Assembly (NCBI RefSeq): GCF_005484985.1
Contig: NZ_CP027942.1
Coordinates: 620,001-684,000, forward strand
Length of the DNA stretch: 64,000 bases
Direction of reading: 5' to 3'
Source of the DNA: Agrococcus sp. SGAir0287
GTDB lineage: Bacteria > Actinomycetota > Actinomycetes > Actinomycetales > Microbacteriaceae
In this document: one piece after another, positions 56,136 through 64,000 of the stretch
Layout of the letters: every line of letters starts with the position of its first letter
Position numbering within the stretch: the first letter of the stretch is position 1
Made by a program: the position numbers and the translations under genes
Notes under the pieces: model-generated
What the model saw: the letters and a program-made list of their open reading frames with translations, nothing else
Told to the model about the DNA's origin: nothing
Database searches by the model: none

Positions 56136-58709
56136 TCAGCAGCCAGGATCCTGGCCGGCGCGGTCGGAGCCGACGACGATCGACACCGGCGACGACGGCG
56201 GACCGTTCGTGCCGGGGTCGGGGTTCTGGTCGAGCACCTCGCAGCGCTGGCCACCCGGCGCCTGCGCCCACGTGATCTGCAGGTTGGCGGGGTCGAAGCC
56301 CGCGGCGCTCATCGTGGATCTCGCGTCCCCGAGCGACTGCCCCTCGAGGTCGGGGATCGCCGACTCCGGTGGCGCGTACTGCGAGCCGTCGCTGACGAGC
56401 AGCGTGACCGACGCCTCGGGCAGCACGAGCGAGCCGGCGCCGGGGGAGGTGTACTCGACGCGGCCCGCCTCCTGCGCGCCCGGCACGGTGGCGCCGACCA
56501 CGACCGAGAAGCCGGCGCCCTCGAGCGTGGCGCGTGCCTCGTCGGGCGTCTGGCCCGCGACGTTCGGCAGCGCGATGGCGTTGCCCTGCAGCGTCTCGGG
56601 ATCGGGCTGCAGGAAGGCGCCGCCGGGGTAGCGGGCGAGCGCGTCGGCCATCGAGCTCGTGAAGACCTGCGATCGGATGTTCCACAGCGCGCGACTGCCG
56701 CCGGCGGCGTCGAGCAGGCCGACGTTGCCGCGGATGTTGCCGACCCAGACGCTCGTCGCCACCGAGGACGAGGCGCCGTTCGTCCACGTCTGCACGACGT
56801 TGTCGCTCGTGCCGGTCTTGGAGATCACGGGGGCGTTGCCCGGCGGGTTGTTCGCGGGGTTGCGGTTCGTGACCTCCTGCAGCACGAACTGCATGACCGA
56901 GGCGACCTCGGGGGTGATGGCCTGCTCGCAGTCCTGCGCGGGCACGGCGATCTCCGATCCGTCGCGCGCGACGATGCGGTCGATCGCACGCGGCTCGCAG
57001 TGCACGCCGCCGTTCGCGATGGTCTGGAAGGCCTCCGCCATCGACATCGGCGTCACGTTGCCCGCCGTTCCGATGAACCACGACGCGTAGTTGTCGGTGT
57101 ACGCGTCCTGGTTGGCGGGCGTCGTGCCCATCCGCGTCGCGACGTCGTGGACGGCGCAGACGGGGACGCGGGTGCCCATCTCGGCGACGCCCGTGTTCAT
57201 CGAGTTGACGAAGATGCCGGTGACGTCCTGCCGCGGCGAGGAGAAGCCCTCGTTGTTCTGCGGGTCGTAGTTGCGCTCGACGGCGCCGTCGCACGTCTGC
57301 ACGGTGCGGGGGTGGCGCGAGGTGTCGAGCGACGTGTTCACCGAGTACCCGGCCTCGATCCACGCGGCGAGCGTGAAGATCTTGTAGCCGGATCCCGGCT
57401 GGAAGCCGCCGCCGCCGCCGTACCGGTTGTCGACGTTGTAGTTGATGCCCGTGGCCGTGTACGGGGCGTCGTCGACGTTCGCGTAGTCCTTGTTCTGCGC
57501 CATCGCGAGCACGCGGCCGGTGCCGACCTCGAGCATCGTCACCGCGGCGCCGAGCTCGAGCCTCGTCTCGGTGTTGGGCGCGTAGGTGTCGAGGTTCGCC
57601 TGGACCTCCTCGTTGAGCCCCACGTCGATCGACGTGTAGATCTGCAGGCCGCCGAGGTTGAGGGCGCGCGTGGCCGACTCGACGTCGTCGCCGAGGATGT
57701 ACGTGCCGTCGCTCTGCGGCTGCTTCAGGAGCTCCTGCACGTAGTCGCAGAAGAAGCCGGTCGAGCCGTAGTAGGAGGCGATGCAGCCCGACGCGGCGGG
57801 CTGGATGTTGACGAACGCGTCGTCGACGGGCGTGGCGACGGCCTCGTCGTGCTGCTCCTGGGTGATGTAGCCGACGTCGAGCATCGCGTCGATGATGTAG
57901 TTCCGTCGCACCTCGTTGCGCTCGTAGTTGTCGGGCGAGAAGAGGTTGAGCGTCGACGGGTTCTGCACGATCGTCATGATCGACGCGGCCTGGGCGATGC
58001 TCAGCTGCCACGCATCGAGGCCGAAGTACCGCTGCGCGGCGGCCTGGATGCCGTACGTCGCGTTGCCGAAGTTCGCGATGTTGAGGTACGCCGCGAGGAT
58101 CTCGTTCTTCGTGTACCGCTGCTCGAGGCCGATGGCGAAGCGCATCTCCTGCAGCTTGCGGCCGTACGAGTCGGTGGTCTGGTCGGCGCACAGCTCGGGG
58201 TCGAACCGCTCGTCCGTCTCGGGATCCACGATCTGGCACGCGACCTCGACGATCTGCTGGCGCACGAGCTGCATCGTGAGGCTCGAGGCGCCGCCGGAGC
58301 CGCCCGTGACCTGACCGAGCGCGGCGCGCACGATCGAGGGCGCGTCGACGCCGCCATGGTCGTAGAAGCGACGGTCCTCGCCGGCGATCGCGGCGAGCGG
58401 CGCCCACTGGCCGGCCTGCGCGAGCGTGACGATCTCGCGGTTCTGGCTGTAGAACTCGGCGATGGGCACGGGGTTGCCATCGAGGGTGCCGTAGATCGTC
58501 GAGACCTCGGACTGCTCCTCGATCTGCGCGAACTCCGGCAGGTTCTCGAAGATGTCGAGCCCGCTGTTCGCGGTGCTGGATGCGACGGCCACGGCGGGCG
58601 TCACCGTGGCGCTCACGAGGAGGCCGGCGACGACGGAGAAGCCGATGAGGCCGAGGAGGCTCCCGAGCAGGGACCCGGGCGCATGCTTGGCGGTCGAGCG
58701 GGCTGGCAT
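56136..58709 (-). CDS. Class A penicillin-binding protein with PASTA domains
   Basis: A bifunctional peptidoglycan synthase of 857 residues. The N-terminal membrane anchor is near residues 15-40. The GT51 glycosyltransferase domain has catalytic Glu111 in AGEDRRFYDHGG, and SSLTMQLVRQ and QRYTKNEILAAYLN. The transpeptidase domain has Ser440 and Lys443 in PGSGYKIFTLA, SMN-type SMNTGVAEMG and KTG in ISKTGTSDN. Two C-terminal PASTA repeats (NVAGQTPDEARATLEGAGF and PDLEGQSLGDARSTMSAAGF) likely sense muropeptides or lipid II. It matches the PonA-type enzymes of actinobacteria. It sits upstream of the metallophosphoesterase and diverges from the RidA pair. Confidence 0.95.
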   Translation of the reverse strand: MPARSTAKHAPGSLLGSLLGLIGFSVVAGLLVSATVTPAVAVASSTANSGLDIFENLPEFAQIEEQSEVSTIYGTLDGNPVPIAEFYSQNREIVTLAQAGQWAPLAAIAGEDRRFYDHGGVDAPSIVRAALGQVTGGSGGASSLTMQLVRQQIVEVACQIVDPETDERFDPELCADQTTDSYGRKLQEMRFAIGLEQRYTKNEILAAYLNIANFGNATYGIQAAAQRYFGLDAWQLSIAQAASIMTIVQNPSTLNLFSPDNYERNEVRRNYIIDAMLDVGYITQEQHDEAVATPVDDAFVNIQPAASGCIASYYGSTGFFCDYVQELLKQPQSDGTYILGDDVESATRALNLGGLQIYTSIDVGLNEEVQANLDTYAPNTETRLELGAAVTMLEVGTGRVLAMAQNKDYANVDDAPYTATGINYNVDNRYGGGGGFQPGSGYKIFTLAAWIEAGYSVNTSLDTSRHPRTVQTCDGAVERNYDPQNNEGFSSPRQDVTGIFVNSMNTGVAEMGTRVPVCAVHDVATRMGTTPANQDAYTDNYASWFIGTAGNVTPMSMAEAFQTIANGGVHCEPRAIDRIVARDGSEIAVPAQDCEQAITPEVASVMQFVLQEVTNRNPANNPPGNAPVISKTGTSDNVVQTWTNGASSSVATSVWVGNIRGNVGLLDAAGGSRALWNIRSQVFTSSMADALARYPGGAFLQPDPETLQGNAIALPNVAGQTPDEARATLEGAGFSVVVGATVPGAQEAGRVEYTSPGAGSLVLPEASVTLLVSDGSQYAPPESAIPDLEGQSLGDARSTMSAAGFDPANLQITWAQAPGGQRCEVLDQNPDPGTNGPPSSPVSIVVGSDRAGQDPGC

Positions 58710-58762
58710 GCTAGCGAGGGTACGGCACCACCCTATGAGCGCCCGCGAGGCGAGGAGGCCCC

Positions 58763-58915
58763 ATGACGACCTGGGAGTACGCGACGACCCCGCTCCTCAT
58801 CCACAAGGAGACGGCGATCCTCAACAACTGGGGCGCCGACGGCTGGGAGCTCGTGCACATCGCGACGGGCGCCGAGGGCGGCATGGTCGCCTTCCTGAAG
58901 CGGCCGAAGGCGTGA
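58763..58915 (+). CDS. Small conserved-looking protein, 50 residues (DUF4177-like)
   Basis: MTTWEYATTPLLIHKETAIL at the start and DGWELVHIATGAEGGMVAFLKRP at the end. The EYxTxP-LNxWGxxGWELV pattern resembles the short DUF4177-type proteins often found beside RidA genes in actinobacteria; the assignment is from memory of the pattern only. A good CGAGGAGG ribosome-binding site precedes the ATG, and the RidA gene overlaps its stop by 4 nt (GTGA), which supports expression. Function unknown. Confidence 0.75.
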   Translation: MTTWEYATTPLLIHKETAILNNWGADGWELVHIATGAEGGMVAFLKRPKA

Positions 58916-59370
58916 GCGTCGCCGACCGGCTCGCGCAGCTGGGCCTCTCCCTCCCCGCCGTCGCGCCGCCCGTCGCGGCCTACGTGCCCGCCGTCGTCTC
59001 CGGCCACCACGTCTTCACGTCGGGGCAGCTGCCGTTCGTCGACGGCGCGCTGCCCGCGATCGGCAAGGTCGGCGCCGAGGTCTCGCCCGAGGATGCGAAG
59101 GGCTACGCCGCGACGTGCATCCTCAACGCCCTCGCGGCGGTCGAGGCGCAGATCGGCTCGCTCGACCGCGTCACGCGCATCGTCAAGGTCACGGGCTTCG
59201 TGGCGAGCGCCCCCGGCTTCACGGGGCAGCCGGGCGTCGTGAACGGCGCCTCCGAGCTGCTCGGCGAGCTGCTGGGCGACGCCGGCGTGCACGCGCGCTC
59301 GGCCGTCGGCGTCGCGGAGCTGCCCCTCGGCGCGCCCGTCGAGGTCGAGCTCATCGCCGAGTTCGCCTAG
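58912..59370 (+). CDS. RidA-family (YjgF/YER057c/UK114) protein
   Basis: A 152-residue protein of the RidA family, whose archetype hydrolyses reactive enamine/imine intermediates released by PLP enzymes. The trimer fold is indicated by VSGHHVFTSGQLPFVDG, LNALAAVEAQIGSLDRVTRIVKVTGFVAS and HARSAVGVAELPLGAPVEVELIAEF, which includes the conserved Arg and Glu of the active site. The long N-terminus and form resemble the Rid6/7-like actinobacterial branch rather than RidA itself, so substrate preference is uncertain. The GTG start overlaps the small gene upstream. Confidence 0.88.
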   Translation: MSVADRLAQLGLSLPAVAPPVAAYVPAVVSGHHVFTSGQLPFVDGALPAIGKVGAEVSPEDAKGYAATCILNALAAVEAQIGSLDRVTRIVKVTGFVASAPGFTGQPGVVNGASELLGELLGDAGVHARSAVGVAELPLGAPVEVELIAEFA

Positions 59371-59380
59371 CCGCAGTTCG

Positions 59381-59432
59381 ATCTGAGGTTTTCGGCCCTT
59401 TCTGATGTCAGAAAGGGCCGAGAACCTCAGAT
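59381..59432. repeat. 52-bp palindromic element, copy 3
   Basis: The third copy, between the convergent RidA and acs genes (11 nt after one stop, 14 nt before the other). Outer ends are ATCTGAGG/CCTCAGAT, a compensated change relative to TTCTGAGG/CCTCAGAA of the other copies. Confidence 0.9.
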
Positions 59433-59445
59433 CAGTTGTGTTGCG

Positions 59446-61392
<1,947 letters not shown>

Positions 61393-61589
61393 GTCGAGTG
61401 CTCCCTTGCATGCGGACGTGACATCCCGACCCTATGCGAACCGAGGTCGGCCCGGTCGCGGCGGGCCGGGGCCCATCGTGCGCGGCCGCCGCCGATGGGC
61501 TGCGGGAGGGCGCGGGAGTATGCTCCGGGGTGTCGATCCCGTGTCGACATGGCAGGCCTGCGTCGGATTCCCCCGATCCGTGCACCTGC

Positions 61590-61621
61590 GGCGGCGCCCG
61601 TTCCCCCCAATGGGCGCCGCC
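61590..61621 (+). terminator. Hairpin in the acs-tadA intergenic region
   Basis: A perfect 10-bp stem GGCGGCGCCC/GGGCGCCGCC with a 12-nt C-rich loop, in the 337-bp gap between divergent acs and the tadA-like gene. It is not downstream of any gene on the plus strand, so a regulatory or leader role is possible. The rest of the gap shows nothing else. Confidence 0.35.
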
Positions 61622-61729
61622 TTCCATGTCCGGCCCCGTCGCGGTCGAGGCGCGCTCCACAGCCCCGCCGTCTCCACAGCGCTCGCAGGACCGCGTCCGT
61701 CGGGTCGGCGCCGCAGGCAGCCTCGTCGC

Positions 61730-62716
61730 ATGGCCGGCATCCCCTTCGTGGCAGGGCAGCGCGCCGCGGGCGCCGCCCGGCTCGGGGTCGACGGCGCGCC
61801 GATGCACGAGTTCGGCGAGCTCGCGGCGCTCGTCGGCGATGCGGCGGTCACCGACGTCTTCGTCACGGCGGGGCGGGTCTGGGCGGATCGCGGCGCGGGT
61901 GCGGAGCCGACCGGGGTGCGGTTGGGCGAGCCTCGCGTGCGCGAGCTCGCCGTCCGGCTCGTCGAGGCGGGCGGGCGGCACGTCGACGAGGCGTCCCCGT
62001 GCGTGGACGTGCGGCTGCACGACGGCATCCGCGTGCACGTGGCGCTGCCGCCGGTCGCCGTCGACGGCACGCAGCTCTCCATCCGACTGCCGCGCGCCGA
62101 GCGCCTCGACCTCGACGCGCTCGAGGCGTCGGACGCGTTCGCGCTCGTCGCCAGGGAGCGCGTCGACGCGCTCGTCGCGGCCCGCGCCAACGTGCTCGTC
62201 ACCGGTGCCGGAGGCTCGGGCAAGACGACGCTGCTCGCCGCGATGCTCTCGGCCGCGCCGGCGCACGAGCGCATCGTGACCATCGAGGACGTCGCCGAGC
62301 TCCGCATCCGCCACAACCACGTCGTCGCGCTGCAGACGCGGCAGGCGAACCTCGAGGGCGCGGGCGCCGTGGATCTCGCACGGCTCGTGCGCGAGGCCCT
62401 GCGGATGCGTCCGGATCGACTCGTGCTGGGCGAGTGCCGCGGCGCCGAGATCCGCGAGCTGCTCGCGGCGCTGAACACAGGGCATGACGGCGGTGCGGGC
62501 ACGCTGCACGCCAACGCGCTCGGCGACGTGCCCGCGCGGCTCGAGGCGCTCGGCGCCCTGGCCGGCCTCGGTCCGGCAGCCCTCGCACGCCAGGCGGTGA
62601 GCGCGTTCGACGCCGTGCTGCACGTCGAGCGCACGGCGAGAGGCAGGCGCGTCGCCGCGCTCGGCAGGCTCGGCATGCGCGACGACCGGCTGGAGGTCGT
62701 CGATGCGGGCGGCTGA
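61730..62716 (+). CDS. TadA/CpaF-type secretion ATPase
   Basis: A 328-residue hexameric ATPase of the type II/IV secretion VirB11 class, which drives assembly of Flp/Tad pili. Motifs: VLVTGAGGSGKTTLLAAML (Walker A, about residue 158-166), the Asp-box IVTIEDVAELRI, the His-box HANALGDVPARLEAL and the Walker B region RPDRLVLGECRGAEIRELL. It is shorter than most CpaF proteins, lacking much of the N-terminal domain. The ATG chosen has only a weak ribosome-binding site; ATG 61803 (MHEFGELAALV) is an alternative. The TadB/C gene overlaps its end by 14 nt. Confidence 0.88.
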   Translation: MAGIPFVAGQRAAGAARLGVDGAPMHEFGELAALVGDAAVTDVFVTAGRVWADRGAGAEPTGVRLGEPRVRELAVRLVEAGGRHVDEASPCVDVRLHDGIRVHVALPPVAVDGTQLSIRLPRAERLDLDALEASDAFALVARERVDALVAARANVLVTGAGGSGKTTLLAAMLSAAPAHERIVTIEDVAELRIRHNHVVALQTRQANLEGAGAVDLARLVREALRMRPDRLVLGECRGAEIRELLAALNTGHDGGAGTLHANALGDVPARLEALGALAGLGPAALARQAVSAFDAVLHVERTARGRRVAALGRLGMRDDRLEVVDAGG

Positions 62717-63545
62717 CCTGGAGGCGGTCGCGACGCTCGTGCAGCGCGTCGCCGCCGTGACTGCCGGCGGCGTGCCGCTCGCCGCGGCGTGGGGCTACGT
62801 CGGCATCGGCGCCGATCGCTCGGGTCGCGATCCCGCGCACGGCGAGGCGTGGTCCCTGTGCGATGCCGCGCTCGACGTCGCCGCCGAGGCCGGCGCGCCC
62901 GTGGCGGGCGTCCTCGCGCGACTCGCGAGCACGCTGCGCGACCGTGCTGCCGCGCTGCGGGCCGTCGACGTCGCGCTGGCCGCGCCGCGCTCGACGGCGA
63001 AGGTCGTCGCGGTGCTGCCCCTGGTCGGCATCGCCTTCGGCATGCTCCTCGGGCTCGATCCGGTCGGTGCGCTGCTCGGCTCGCCCGTCGGGCTCGTCGC
63101 GCTCGCGACCGGGCTCGCGCTCGGAGCGACCGCGTGGGCGTGGACGCGGCGCATCGTCCGCGTGGCCTCCCACGGCGAGCCGACGGCCGGGCTCGAGCTC
63201 GAGCTCGTCGCCGTGGCGCTCGCGGGCGGCGTCGGGGTGGATCGCGCGCGCGGGATCGTCGCGGCCGCGCTCCGAGCGCACGGCGTGACGGGCGTCGACG
63301 GCACCGCGATCGAGGAGACGCTGCGCATCGCCCAGGCGGCAGGCGTGCCCGCGGCGGGGCTGCTGCAGGCGGAGGCCGATGCGGCGCGCACGCGCGAGCG
63401 CCTGGCCGGGCAGGAGCGCGCCGAGCGCGCGTCGGTGCGGCTCGTCGTGCCGCTGGGCGTCTGCGTGCTGCCGGCCTTCGGGCTCCTGGCGATCGTGCCG
63501 CTCGTGCTCACGATGCTGCAGCAGGCGATCGCGCCGATCGCCTGA
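62703..63545 (+). CDS. TadB/TadC-type secretion system F-domain protein
   Basis: A 280-residue integral membrane protein of the GspF/TadB class, the inner-membrane platform of Tad pili. Hydrophobic stretches near residues 100-125, 130-145 and 250-275 and the helical segment LELELVAVALAGGVGVDRARGIV carry the family pattern. It overlaps the ATPase gene. No pilin (TadE/Flp) or other platform gene follows on this strand within the window; the next gene points the other way. Confidence 0.8.
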   Translation: MRAADLEAVATLVQRVAAVTAGGVPLAAAWGYVGIGADRSGRDPAHGEAWSLCDAALDVAAEAGAPVAGVLARLASTLRDRAAALRAVDVALAAPRSTAKVVAVLPLVGIAFGMLLGLDPVGALLGSPVGLVALATGLALGATAWAWTRRIVRVASHGEPTAGLELELVAVALAGGVGVDRARGIVAAALRAHGVTGVDGTAIEETLRIAQAAGVPAAGLLQAEADAARTRERLAGQERAERASVRLVVPLGVCVLPAFGLLAIVPLVLTMLQQAIAPIA

Positions 63546-63585
63546 GGCCGCGCACCGTGGTAGCGAGCGGCCGCGGCGCTCGCGC

Positions 63586-64000
63586 CTAGCGCACGGTCGG
63601 CCAGGCGACCGGCTGCGGGGCGGACCGTGCCTGCGCGCCCGTCCATCCGGCAGCCGACGACGCTGCCGCGAGCCGCTCCGCGTGCCATGCGGCCGGGTCG
63701 ACGCCCGGCGGCAGGGCGGGCGAGGGCGAGGGCTCGAAGCGCGCCCCCTTCGCCGACGAGTCGAGGAACCCGAGCACGAGCGGCGCGACGGCGGCGACGA
63801 GCGTGACGCCGGCGAGCAGGCCTCCGCCGAGCTGGATGAGCAGGCCGATGCCGCCCGGCAGCCCCGCGTCCTGCGCGCGGCGCCACGCGAGCGCGAGCGT
63901 CGGCACGAGGAAGGCGAGGTCGACGAGCGCCCCGATGCCGATGAGGCCGACCGCCCACAGCGCGTCGGCGAATGCGCCGAACGGCGCCGCCGGCGTCGTC
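63586..64000 (-). CDS. Membrane protein, 5' end outside window
   Basis: The frame is open to the window edge, so the N-terminus is missing. It encodes at least two transmembrane helices (ADALWAVGLIGIGALVDLAFLV and GGGLLAGVTLVAAVAPLVLGFL) and ends in a Pro/Ala/Ser-rich tail with PAAWHAERLAAASSAAGW. Not recognised. It is convergent with the TadB-like gene, 40 nt apart. Confidence 0.65.
   Translation of the reverse strand, partial: TTPAAPFGAFADALWAVGLIGIGALVDLAFLVPTLALAWRRAQDAGLPGGIGLLIQLGGGLLAGVTLVAAVAPLVLGFLDSSAKGARFEPSPSPALPPGVDPAAWHAERLAAASSAAGWTGAQARSAPQPVAWPTVR

Overview
The window is chromosomal DNA from a high-GC Gram-positive actinobacterium, most likely a Microbacteriaceae member. This is inferred from the strong G/C bias at third codon positions, frequent GTG starts, TANNNT -10 boxes lying 6-8 nt before start codons, cell-wall-binding repeat 2 (CWB2) surface proteins, an actinobacterial L10 leader, the SRP RNA-dnaX-recR cluster, malate:quinone oxidoreductase and a separate pta-ackA operon. 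No insertion sequence, prophage, CRISPR array or rRNA was seen.

Layout: 1-2.1 kb, a two-component system (5' end of the regulator cut by the window). 2.1-5.8 kb, two secreted surface proteins: a beta-propeller protein with CWB2 repeats and an LPQTG-anchored Ig-like protein. 5.8-7.0 kb, rplJ-rplL behind an attenuating L10 leader. 7.1-13.0 kb, an MBL-fold hydrolase, kynureninase, an unusual photolyase/cryptochrome without Fe-S cysteines, and an ABC exporter. 13.0-18.3 kb, a ROK regulator and a monosaccharide ABC transporter (ATPase, permease, ChvE-type lipoprotein) whose promoters share a 19-bp element. 18.4-20.9 kb, cystathionine beta-synthase and a gamma-synthase-family enzyme. 20.9-22.0 kb, a DUF559-like nuclease-fold gene framed by two copies of a 52-bp palindrome. 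22.0-26.0 kb, an MFS carrier, an amidohydrolase and a Bcr/CflA-type efflux protein. 26.0-30.5 kb, a large LuxR-type regulator diverging from a HerA/DUF853-like ATPase.

30.5-39.0 kb: tRNA-Ser, then two tandem paralogous subtilisin-family proteases of about 1315 residues ending in CWB2 repeats; their signal-peptide and upstream regions are almost identical over about 218 bp. 39.0-44.0 kb: pta-ackA, a 57-residue membrane protein, a frameshifted methyltransferase, an isochorismatase-like hydrolase and the SRP RNA. 44.0-52.0 kb: aldo/keto reductase, dnaX-recR, an APC-type permease and lysC-asd. 52.0-55.2 kb: mqo, a LuxR-type protein with a receiver-like domain lacking its phosphoacceptor Asp, tdk and tRNA-Pro. 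55.2-64.0 kb: metallophosphoesterase, class A PBP, a 50-residue protein coupled to a RidA protein, a third copy of the 52-bp palindrome, acs, a TadA/TadB-type secretion pair and a partial membrane protein.

Much of the window is housekeeping: acetate metabolism (pta, ackA, acs), aspartate-family biosynthesis (lysC, asd), transsulfuration, ribosome stalk, and replication/repair. The less ordinary parts are the palindrome family with its nuclease-like gene, the protease duplication with homogenised 5' ends, the cluster-less photolyase, the shared ROK/transporter operator, and two regulators with degenerate sensory domains.
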